Positions 1-5,437 of a stretch of DNA of 6,283 nt are shown here, piece after piece. The DNA is from an uncultured Fusobacterium sp. (GTDB lineage Bacteria > Fusobacteriota > Fusobacteriia > Fusobacteriales > Fusobacteriaceae). The position numbers and the translations under genes were made by a program. The stretch covers positions 1-6,283 of the forward strand of contig UQOH01000097.1 in assembly GCA_900542625.1 (NCBI GenBank), in the 5' to 3' direction. The notes under the pieces are model-generated. The model was not told the origin of the DNA, ran no database searches, and was given only the letters and a program-made list of their open reading frames with translations. How positions within the stretch are numbered: position 1 is the first letter of the stretch; each line of letters opens with the position of its first letter.

Positions 1-132
1 GTACATCTAAGATTATATCATATATCTAAATAAAATAGTATAAAAATAAAAAGTTCGCAGTGCTGTTTTTATAAAAAAATGCTGGAAATTTATATTACTC
101 TTTTATTATCCATGTATGCTTTGGATATATTT

Positions 133-1782
133 TTATACTAAAACTTTATCTGCTTTTATCTTTCCTTTTTCTTTTGACAAAACAATTCTGTATATTTCAT
201 TTGATTTAAACGGATAGTCTTCTCTGTAATGAGATCCTCTGCTTTCTTTTCTGTTCAGCATAGCAGTAAATAAAAGTTTTGCTGTTTCAAGTTTAAAATA
301 TACATCAAGAGAGTTATCTTCCAGATTTTCCAAAATATTATAACTGTTTCTTAAATCCTCTATTTTTTTCAATCCCTCTTCAAGAGAAACGCCATTTCTT
401 TTTATTCCTGCTTTTTCTGTTACAAGATGTTTTATAGATTTTATAACTTCTTCTTTGGTCATTACATCTTTTATATTTTTATTAAATGTATCTTTCAGCC
501 AGTTTTTAAATTTTTCTTCTAATTTTTCTTTTGAATATTTCTCTATATTTTTTTCAGAAATATCCTGTAAATATTTTTCTGCTGTATCAACTGCTCTTTT
601 TCCAAATACAAGAGCTCCTCCAACAGAATTTCCTCCCAGCCTGTTTGCCCCTTCCACTCCGGACAACAGCTCTCCAACTGCAAAAAGTCCTCCAACTCCT
701 GTTTCTCCGTTATCAAATACTTTTATTCCTCCATTACAGCTGTGTGCAAAAGGAGTTATCACAATTTCGTCCTCACACATATGAATTCCTATTTCATTTT
801 TCAGCCAGTTCAAATATACTCTGTAAAATTCTCCTTCATCTTTATATAAATCTCTGCTGAATTTTAACTTTACTCCCTCTGGATTTTCAACCATTTTCAA
901 ATCTATTTCATGACTTTTCAAATCGCAGCTGAAAGGAGCGTAAGAGCTTCTCTCTTCCCATATTTTTCTTACTTTTTCATCATCAATCCCGGGATATATT
1001 TTTTCATCTTTCAGATTATACATTCCAAGACAATATTTTAAAGTGTGCTCTCCAAACAAAGTATTGTACACAGGTTTTATAAAAGCAGGAATAAATTGTA
1101 TAAATTCCATGTTCTGTGCTTTTGCTCCTGCATCAAGAAGAACTGTATGTCCTGTTCCGTCTACATCTTTTGGATAAAGATTGTGCTCATACAACCCTCC
1201 TATTCCTCCTGTTGCCATTATAATCACAGGGGTTTTTATAATAAAGAAACTTCCGTTTTTCTTTTGGAAAACTGCACCTGTTATTTTATTTTCATCTTTT
1301 AAAATTTTTACAATTCTGCTTTCTTCTATTATCTTGGTATTTTCCAGATTTTTAAAAATCTCTTCTCCTTTTCTTTTTCCCTTATCCCAGTCTTTTATAA
1401 GGTAAATATCTCTCGCATATTTTGCAAAACATGCAGGTCTTTTGTCATCTCTAAGCCACGGCTCAAAACCAATTTCATTAAGATATCCTATACTTTTTCT
1501 TATGTCATTTATATAAGCATTTATCATGTGAGGATTGTCCATTCCCTTTCCAATCCCTCTTATATCTTCAAAAAATAATTCTTTGTCTTTTTCCTCTTCA
1601 GCTGTTGCCTGTATCCCTAAAGTTCCTTTTAAAGGAAAATAACTTGCTCCTCCGCAGATTTTCCCGCTTGTAACAAGAATTGTTTTTATTCCCTTTTCAT
1701 CAGATTTTTTTCCTGCTGTAAGCCCGCCTATTCCGCTTCCAACTACTAAAATATCACATTCAAAAAAATTTTCTATTTTCAT
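133..1782 (-). CDS. FAD-dependent oxidoreductase, fumarate reductase / L-aspartate oxidase-like flavoprotein
   Basis: The product is a soluble flavoprotein of about 549 residues, with no signal peptide or membrane segment seen. Numbering from the ATG at 1782, it has the N-terminal dinucleotide-binding loop GSGIGG (15-20), the second FAD-contact segment ATGGIGG (190-196), GTGH (209-212), HSCNGGI (347-353), GANRLGGNSVGG (378-389) and the C-terminal ESRGSHYREDYP (513-524). This order and the length match the SDH/FRD/AspOx family (FAD_binding_2 plus C-terminal helical domain). His347 and Arg381 align with substrate-binding His351 and Arg386 of E. coli L-aspartate oxidase. The usual QFHPT motif reads QFIPAF (229-234), so that His is lost, and the APRD-type segment carrying the catalytic Arg is not recognisable. 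No R-S-H-T motif for covalent FAD is seen, so FAD is probably non-covalent. Substrate and electron acceptor are unknown; no nadA, nadC or frdB is nearby. The ATG at 1782 is preferred over an in-frame TTG at 1797 because the RBS lies between them. Family is secure; exact function is not. Confidence 0.85.
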   Translation of the reverse strand: MKIENFFECDILVVGSGIGGLTAGKKSDEKGIKTILVTSGKICGGASYFPLKGTLGIQATAEEEKDKELFFEDIRGIGKGMDNPHMINAYINDIRKSIGYLNEIGFEPWLRDDKRPACFAKYARDIYLIKDWDKGKRKGEEIFKNLENTKIIEESRIVKILKDENKITGAVFQKKNGSFFIIKTPVIIMATGGIGGLYEHNLYPKDVDGTGHTVLLDAGAKAQNMEFIQFIPAFIKPVYNTLFGEHTLKYCLGMYNLKDEKIYPGIDDEKVRKIWEERSSYAPFSCDLKSHEIDLKMVENPEGVKLKFSRDLYKDEGEFYRVYLNWLKNEIGIHMCEDEIVITPFAHSCNGGIKVFDNGETGVGGLFAVGELLSGVEGANRLGGNSVGGALVFGKRAVDTAEKYLQDISEKNIEKYSKEKLEEKFKNWLKDTFNKNIKDVMTKEEVIKSIKHLVTEKAGIKRNGVSLEEGLKKIEDLRNSYNILENLEDNSLDVYFKLETAKLLFTAMLNRKESRGSHYREDYPFKSNEIYRIVLSKEKGKIKADKVLV

Positions 1783-1789
1783 TTTTATT

Positions 1790-1795
1790 CCTTTC
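1790..1795 (-). promoter_or_regulatory. Ribosome binding site deciding the flavoprotein start
   Basis: On the minus strand GAAAGG, followed by AATAAAA, sits just before the ATG at 1782-1780. The upstream in-frame TTG at 1797 overlaps this site and has no SD of its own, so the five-residue longer version is unlikely. Confidence 0.6.
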
Positions 1796-1871
1796 AAATA
1801 TTTTTATTAAAAAGTGCCGCGGCGTCCTTTTTATTTTTTTATTTTTTGTTAAATATTTTTTATATAATAAA

Positions 1872-1899
1872 TTTATATCAGAAAATAAAAAAAAGTCAA
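1872..1899 (-). promoter_or_regulatory. Promoter of the flavoprotein gene
   Basis: On the minus strand a -35 box TTGACT (1899-1894) is separated by 16 bp from a -10 box TATAAA (1877-1872), which is preceded by TGA, giving an extended -10. The predicted start is near 1865, leaving an 80-nt leader that contains a GC-rich palindrome around 1816-1823. Box assignment is by eye in an AT-rich spacer. Confidence 0.5.
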
Positions 1900-1924
1900 T
1901 ATTATCTTATAGTATTTAATTTTA

Positions 1925-1953
1925 TTTACATAACAGGAAATTTCTGGCATAAT
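1925..1953 (+). promoter_or_regulatory. Promoter of the MATE transporter gene
   Basis: A -35 box TTTACA (1925-1930) and a -10 box CATAAT (1948-1953) have the ideal 17-bp spacing, and TGG before the -10 gives an extended -10. The predicted start is near 1960, about 36 nt before the ATG. The spacer holds the 8-bp palindrome GAAATTTC (1937-1944), which could be part of an operator but is too short to call. It lies back-to-back with the minus-strand promoter at 1872-1899. Confidence 0.55.
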
Positions 1954-1995
1954 ATATTGATAGGGTAAAATTAGGTATAAAATAAAGGAGGTCAT

Positions 1996-3369
1996 ATGAC
2001 AAATACAGCGAAAAACTCACAGGCACAATTTATAAAGATGACTGAAACGCCAATCCCTAAACTGATTACCTCTTTGGCAGTTCCAACTATTATTAGTATG
2101 CTTGTTACTTCTATATATAATATGGCAGATACATTTTTTGTTGCAAAACTTGGAACAAGTGCAGCAAGTGCTGTAGGAATAGTTTTTTCTCTTATGGCTG
2201 TAATACAAGCTGTTGGTTTTGGAATTGGAATGGGTTCGGGAAGTAATATTTCCCGTCTTTTAGGACAGAAAAAAAATAAAGAGGCAGATACTGTTGCATC
2301 AACAGGATTTTTCTCAGCTCTTGCTTTCGGTTTTCTGCTTACTGTTTTCGGTATATTATTTTTAAATCAGCTTATGAGAAATCTGGGAGCAACAGAAACC
2401 ATTCTTCCTTATGCAAGAGATTATGCAAAATATATTTTATATGGTGCCCCTATAATGTGTACCTCTTTTGTGATGAATAATATCCTTCGTTCTGAGGGGA
2501 AAGCTGCTCTTTCTATGGTAGGACTTACTTTTGGCGGAATACTTAACATAATTTTAGATCCTGTTTTTATATTTGCTCTTGATTTTGGAATTTCAGGTGC
2601 TGCTATAGCCACTCTTCTAAGTCAGTGCATAAGTTTTTCCATTCTTCTTTCATGGTTTATAAGAAAAAAAAGCACTACAAAACTTCATATAAAAAATGTT
2701 TCTAAAAAAATTGATACATATCTTTTAATTATAAAAACAGGACTTCCCTCTTTATGCCGTCAGTCCCTTGCAAGCATTGCTGCAATAACATTAAATGTTA
2801 ATGCAGCTTTTTATGGAGATTCTGCTGTCGCTGCAATGTCTATTGTAAACCGTATATTTATGTTTACAATGTCTGCAATGATTGGGCTGGGACAGGGATT
2901 TCAGCCTGTTGTAGGATACAATTACGGAGCTAAAAAATATGAGAGGGTTAAAAAGGCTATATTTTTTACTATAAAACTTGGAACTGTTGTAATGTCCTCT
3001 TTGGGAATTTTAGGATTTGTTTTTGCAGAAGATATTATGAAATTTTTTCGTAAAGAAGATTTGGCAGTTATTGCAATCGGAACTCTTGCAATCAAAGTCC
3101 AATGTCTTGCTCTTCCTACACATCCTCTTCTTACAACAGCCAATATGGCTTTGCAGGTTGTGGGAAAATCATGGCAGGGAACTTTTCTTGCATCAGCAAG
3201 ACAGGGAATTTTTTTCCTTCCACTTATGATAATTCTGCCGCAAATTTTTGGAATTTTAGGAATACAAATTACACAGCCTATTGCTGATTTTCTTACAGCA
3301 GTTATTTCTATTCCTTTTCTTATTCTTTTTTTCAAAGAAATGAGCAGAGAAAAAGAGGAAAATTTATAA
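1996..3369 (+). CDS. MATE family multidrug/cation efflux transporter (MepA-like)
   Basis: This is an inner-membrane exporter of 457 residues, the usual MATE length, expected to use an ion gradient to expel cationic compounds. It has two homologous six-helix halves. The first opens with a hydrophobic helix ending YNMADTFFVAKLG (41-53), whose Asp45 is in the conserved TM1 position. The second starts near 242 and carries the family signature GQGFQPVVGYNYGAKKY (299-315), typical of the MepA/clostridial branch. Other family-like segments are RSEGK (165-169) and NIILDPVFIF (184-193). A basic linker (222-240) joins the halves and the C-terminus is short and charged (MSREKEENL). The start is set by an exceptionally strong SD, AAAGGAGGT (1984-1992), four bases before the ATG. 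It diverges from the flavoprotein gene; no regulator gene adjoins it, so control is unclear. Family assignment is secure, substrate is not. Confidence 0.95.
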   Translation: MTNTAKNSQAQFIKMTETPIPKLITSLAVPTIISMLVTSIYNMADTFFVAKLGTSAASAVGIVFSLMAVIQAVGFGIGMGSGSNISRLLGQKKNKEADTVASTGFFSALAFGFLLTVFGILFLNQLMRNLGATETILPYARDYAKYILYGAPIMCTSFVMNNILRSEGKAALSMVGLTFGGILNIILDPVFIFALDFGISGAAIATLLSQCISFSILLSWFIRKKSTTKLHIKNVSKKIDTYLLIIKTGLPSLCRQSLASIAAITLNVNAAFYGDSAVAAMSIVNRIFMFTMSAMIGLGQGFQPVVGYNYGAKKYERVKKAIFFTIKLGTVVMSSLGILGFVFAEDIMKFFRKEDLAVIAIGTLAIKVQCLALPTHPLLTTANMALQVVGKSWQGTFLASARQGIFFLPLMIILPQIFGILGIQITQPIADFLTAVISIPFLILFFKEMSREKEENL

Positions 3370-3379
3370 TTTTCCTCTT
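3353..3379. terminator. Intrinsic terminator at the end of the MATE gene, probably shared with the convergent ridA gene
   Basis: A perfect 12-bp stem, AAGAGGAAAATT (3353-3364) pairing with AATTTTCCTCTT (3368-3379), closes a 3-nt loop TAT. It overlaps the last codons and stop of the MATE gene. On the plus strand it is followed by a T-rich stretch; on the minus strand by TTTCTCT. Its right half overlaps the left hairpin arm at 3370-3396, so only one of the two pairings can form at a time. Confidence 0.6.
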
Positions 3380-3396
3380 CTCTCTTGTATATTTTT
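3370..3396 (+). repeat. Separated left arm of a terminator-like hairpin
   Basis: This 27-nt stretch matches 5200-5226, the left arm of the intact hairpin after ybaK, at 24 of 27 positions, including 14 identical bases (TCTTGTATATTTTT). No matching right arm follows locally. The best partner is 3862-3892 beyond ridA, with the 11-bp perfect inverted repeat TCTCTTGTATA (3381-3391) / TATACAAGAGA (3862-3872). Confidence 0.55.
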
Positions 3397-3434
3397 ATTT
3401 CTCTTTTTTTTTCACATTAAGCTGGTATTCCTGA

Positions 3435-3788
3435 TTAAACAGCAGCAGTAACTACTATTTCAACAAGAAGTTCTCTTTCAGCAAGTGCTGCCTCAACGCA
3501 TGCTCTTGCAGGATAATGTCCTTCAGCAATCCATTCATCCCAAACTTCATTCATCTCTGCATAATAGCTTATATCTTTTAAATATATTGTAGCCATAAGA
3601 ACTTTTGTTTTATCTGATCCTATTTCAGCAAGAACTCTGTCTATATTCTCAAGAGTTTCTCTTGTCTGCACTTTTACGTCTTTTTCTCCTTCATTTCCCT
3701 CGTGGCAGCATTGTCCGCAAAGATAAGCCACTCCATTATGTATAACAGCTTCACTGTATCTTGTTCCAAGATTATGTCTTTTTATCAT
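3435..3788 (-). CDS. RidA/YjgF/YER057c family protein, short YoaB-like type
   Basis: The protein is 117 residues and cytosolic. RidA proteins are trimers; canonical members hydrolyse reactive enamine/imine intermediates such as 2-aminoacrylate, while short YoaB-like relatives are poorly characterised. Seen here are TRYSEAVIHNG (9-19), the ATIYLKDI strand (66-73), the MNEVWDEW helix (79-86), and PARACVEA (93-100), whose Arg95 matches the carboxylate-binding Arg of the family, followed by ELLVEIVVTAAV (106-117). Overall it resembles E. coli YoaB. The start is the ATG at 3788 with GGAGG at 3796-3800; the longer in-frame reading from 3833 (TTG-type start) would run through the RBS and leader. It stands alone on the minus strand between two plus-strand genes and has its own probable promoter. 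Base composition is about 38% G+C by hand count, against about 30% in the neighbouring gene. It is flanked by separated hairpin arms, which may mark an insertion. Confidence 0.9.
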   Translation of the reverse strand: MIKRHNLGTRYSEAVIHNGVAYLCGQCCHEGNEGEKDVKVQTRETLENIDRVLAEIGSDKTKVLMATIYLKDISYYAEMNEVWDEWIAEGHYPARACVEAALAERELLVEIVVTAAV

Positions 3789-3795
3789 CAATTCT

Positions 3796-3800
3796 CCTCC
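3796..3800 (-). promoter_or_regulatory. Ribosome binding site deciding the ridA start
   Basis: GGAGG on the minus strand, with AGAATTG between it and the ATG at 3788-3786, fixes the 117-residue start and argues against the 15-residue longer reading. Confidence 0.75.
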
Positions 3801-3823
3801 TATAAAAAATAATGTACATTTAT

Positions 3824-3853
3824 AAGATACCATATTTTCCTATAAAATGACAA
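3824..3853 (-). promoter_or_regulatory. Probable ridA promoter
   Basis: On the minus strand TTGTCA (3853-3848) is followed after 18 bp by TATCTT (3829-3824), with TGG before it as an extended -10. The predicted start is near 3817. A perfect 10-bp palindrome, AATGTACATT (3811-3820), covers that start and could be an operator. The -10 box is imperfect, so this is tentative. Confidence 0.4.
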
Positions 3854-3861
3854 GAATATTT

Positions 3862-3892
3862 TATACAAGAGAAATGAGAATTTTTTATAATT
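3862..3892 (+). repeat. Separated right arm of a terminator-like hairpin
   Basis: This 31-nt stretch matches 5234-5264 at 28 of 31 positions, including TATACAAG, AAATGAGA and the T-run plus TATAATT tail. In the 5200-5264 copy it follows its left arm directly. Here the left arm is about 465 nt upstream, on the other side of ridA. It lies just upstream of the comB promoter. Confidence 0.6.
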
Positions 3893-3905
3893 ATTTTTTA
3901 TTTTA

Positions 3906-3914
3906 TGCTATAAT
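3906..3914 (+). promoter_or_regulatory. Extended -10 promoter of the comB-ybaK pair
   Basis: TGC followed by a perfect TATAAT (3909-3914) makes an extended -10. The -35 region at the expected spacing (TATAAT, 3886-3891) is not a match, which extended -10 promoters tolerate. The predicted start is near 3921, about 35 nt before the comB ATG. Confidence 0.6.
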
Positions 3915-3955
3915 CTAAATTGTAAATCAAAACATTTTTCTAAGGAGATTAATTT

Positions 3956-4666
3956 ATGAAATTAGATATAATTTTTACTGCTGATGAAATTACAAAAGAG
4001 CGAACACAAGGAAAAATCTGTGTTATTATTGATGTTCTCCGAGCTACTTCTGTTATGATTACTGCACTTGAAAACGGAGCAGAAAAGATTTATCCTTTTA
4101 AAGATATAGAAAGTATACAAGAGAGATGCAGAAATTTAAAAAATATTATAAAATGTGGGGAAAGAAATGCCCTTAAAATAGAGGGATTTGATTTAGGAAA
4201 TTCTCCTCTTGAGTTTACAAAAGAGATTGTTTCAGGTAAAGAGATTTATATGAGCACTACAAACGGTACTAAAGCTATTGAAAATTCTCTTTCTGCTGAT
4301 AAAATAATTATTTGTGCCTTTTTAAATATCCACAGTGTTGTTAAAAAAATAATTGAATATAACAAAGATACTGTTATTGTCTGTGCAGGAACAAATGGAA
4401 AATTTTCTCTTGATGATGCTCTTTGTGCAGGACTTATTATAAAAGATTTACAGAAAAACACTGATATTTCCATAAATGACACTGCTCTTGCTCTTGTAAG
4501 AATTTCTGAATCTCATAAAAATATTTCAGAAATTTTAAAAGGAAGTTATCACTACTCCCTTCTTCTTTCTCTTGGTTTTGAAAAAGATATGGAACATATA
4601 TTTTCATTAAATAAGTATTCAATAGTTCCTGAATATCATAATGGATATATTTCTCTTTTAAAATAA
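3956..4666 (+). CDS. comB: 2-phosphosulfolactate phosphatase family protein (ComB-like)
   Basis: The protein is 236 residues, cytosolic and of full family length (ComB, PF04029). Archaeal ComB removes phosphate from (R)-2-phospho-3-sulfolactate in coenzyme M synthesis, with Mg2+. Family motifs in order are IDVLRATS (25-32), GER (68-70), GFDLGNSP (77-84), TTNGTKA (101-107), VCAGTNG (142-148) and SLDDALCAG (151-159). The acidic and Thr/Ser-rich clusters expected to form the metal and phosphate site are present, so the enzyme looks intact. Homologues occur in many bacteria that do not make coenzyme M, where the substrate is unknown; no other comA-E gene is visible here. The start is well set: AAGGAG (3942-3947) lies eight bases before the ATG, downstream of the TGCTATAAT promoter. 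ybaK follows after 55 bp with no terminator between them. The family call is firm; the in vivo substrate is open. Confidence 0.9.
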   Translation: MKLDIIFTADEITKERTQGKICVIIDVLRATSVMITALENGAEKIYPFKDIESIQERCRNLKNIIKCGERNALKIEGFDLGNSPLEFTKEIVSGKEIYMSTTNGTKAIENSLSADKIIICAFLNIHSVVKKIIEYNKDTVIVCAGTNGKFSLDDALCAGLIIKDLQKNTDISINDTALALVRISESHKNISEILKGSYHYSLLLSLGFEKDMEHIFSLNKYSIVPEYHNGYISLLK

Positions 4667-4709
4667 TTTTTATTTTTTCGCATTACTATTGTATATTAAT
4701 TTTTTTTAC

Positions 4710-4714
4710 GGAGG
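4710..4714 (+). promoter_or_regulatory. Ribosome binding site deciding the ybaK start
   Basis: GGAGG with seven bases (TTTCAAA) before the ATG at 4722 fixes the start. The upstream in-frame TTG at 4689 has only an A/T-rich stretch before it and would add 11 non-conserved residues that span the RBS. Confidence 0.8.
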
Positions 4715-4721
4715 TTTCAAA

Positions 4722-5192
4722 ATGAAAAAAACTAACGCTGTAAGAGAACTTGATCAACATAAAATTTCTTATACTACAAAAGAATATGAAGTTGATGAAA
4801 GTGATTTAAGTGCTGTCCATGTAGCTTTAGCAACAAATACAGACATTGAAAAAATCTTTAAAACTCTTTCTCTTTTAAATGAAAAAAACGAACTATTAAT
4901 TGCATGTGTTCCCGGAGCAGATAACATTGATTTAAAAAAACTTGCAAGGGTTGCAGGATGTAAAAAAGTAGAGATGCTTCCTTTAAAAGATCTTACTAAG
5001 TACACAGGTTATATAAGAGGAGGGTGTTCCCCTCTTGGAATAAGAAAAAAACATGAAACTTTTATCCATGAATCAGCTCTTAAACATGATTTTATTATTG
5101 TCAGCGGAGGAATGAGAGGGCTGCAGATTCAGATGAATCCAAAAGATTTAATTGATTATTTAAAAATTACCGTTGGAGATATAATTGTATAA
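4722..5192 (+). CDS. ybaK: Cys-tRNA(Pro)/Cys-tRNA(Cys) deacylase, YbaK/EbsC family
   Basis: The protein is 156 residues, the normal size for a stand-alone trans-editing enzyme. The family hydrolyses Cys-tRNA(Pro), which prolyl-tRNA synthetase makes by mistake, and so prevents Cys-for-Pro substitution. The sequence opens KKTNAVREL (2-10), characteristic of the YbaK branch. It then has KIFKTLSL (44-51), whose Lys47 fits the essential Lys of Haemophilus influenzae YbaK (Lys46), ACVPGADNIDLKKLA (61-75), the substrate-loop motif GGCSPLG (100-106), and VSGGMRGLQIQMNPKDLI (127-144). No residue expected for activity appears missing. It lies 55 bp after comB on the same strand and is probably read from the comB promoter; a weak TATATT at 4692-4697 could give an internal start. 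A strong hairpin terminator follows. The alternative, a YeaK/ProXp-type editing relative, is less likely given the KTNAVREL and GGCSPLG motifs. Confidence 0.94.
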   Translation: MKKTNAVRELDQHKISYTTKEYEVDESDLSAVHVALATNTDIEKIFKTLSLLNEKNELLIACVPGADNIDLKKLARVAGCKKVEMLPLKDLTKYTGYIRGGCSPLGIRKKHETFIHESALKHDFIIVSGGMRGLQIQMNPKDLIDYLKITVGDIIV

Positions 5193-5199
5193 TTTTAAT

Positions 5200-5264
5200 T
5201 TTTTCTCATCTGTCTTGTATATTTTTTAAAAGATATACAAGGCAAATGAGATTTTTTTATAATT
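5200..5264 (+). terminator. Intrinsic terminator of ybaK (intact copy of the split hairpin)
   Basis: CTCAT-c-TGTCTTGTATA (5205-5221) pairs with TATACAAGGCA-a-ATGAG (5234-5250), with one C/A mismatch and one G-T wobble. Further A/T pairs at the loop give a stem of about 20 bp. Seven Ts (5252-5258) follow, so it is a good Rho-independent terminator for the comB-ybaK transcript. Both arms have near-identical but separated counterparts at 3370-3396 and 3862-3892. Confidence 0.85.
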
Positions 5265-5402
5265 TTATTTTTTATCTTAAAAATATTAAAATTTTCACAG
5301 AAAAATAAAAAAATTTTAATTTATAATATATTGTTTTTACTTATATTAAATATTAAAATTTTGAAGAATTTTATTCTTTAGTAAAAAAATAAAGAAAAAT
5401 GT
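5265..5402. other. A/T-rich non-coding spacer
   Basis: No convincing gene is seen on either strand. The stretch is almost all A/T and carries two copies of the 15-mer AAATATTAAAATTTT (5281-5295 and 5348-5362). Its right end, an A-rich tract at 5383-5400, lies directly upstream of the -35 box at 5403 and looks like an UP element. Confidence 0.5.
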
Positions 5403-5431
5403 TTGACAAACAAAATATTTTATGATATTAT
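5403..5431 (+). promoter_or_regulatory. Strong promoter of the orphan small RNA
   Basis: A consensus -35 box TTGACA (5403-5408), an exact 17-bp spacer, and a -10 box TATTAT (5426-5431) preceded by TGA (extended -10). An A-tract UP-like region lies just upstream. This is the closest match to the sigma-70 consensus in the window. The predicted transcript start is near 5438-5440. Confidence 0.8.
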
Positions 5432-5437
5432 TTAGTC

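Noticed and set aside
107..127. TATCCA / TGGATA hairpin with a 9-nt loop as a terminator for the flavoprotein gene
   Set aside because: The stem is only 6 bp and has no T-run on the minus strand. If anything it would serve a plus-strand gene outside the window.
455..1405. Plus-strand open frames opposite the flavoprotein gene
   Set aside because: They are shadows of the minus-strand gene, have no RBS, and give low-complexity Phe/Ser/Leu-rich translations.
2922..3335. 137-residue minus-strand open frame within the MATE gene
   Set aside because: It is antisense to a well-conserved membrane protein, has no RBS or recognisable domain, and fits a shadow of hydrophobic codons.
3841..3865. TATAAAAT / ATTTTATA inverted repeat upstream of ridA
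   Set aside because: It is an 8-bp pure A/T stem overlapping the ridA -35 region; such pairs are expected by chance at this composition.
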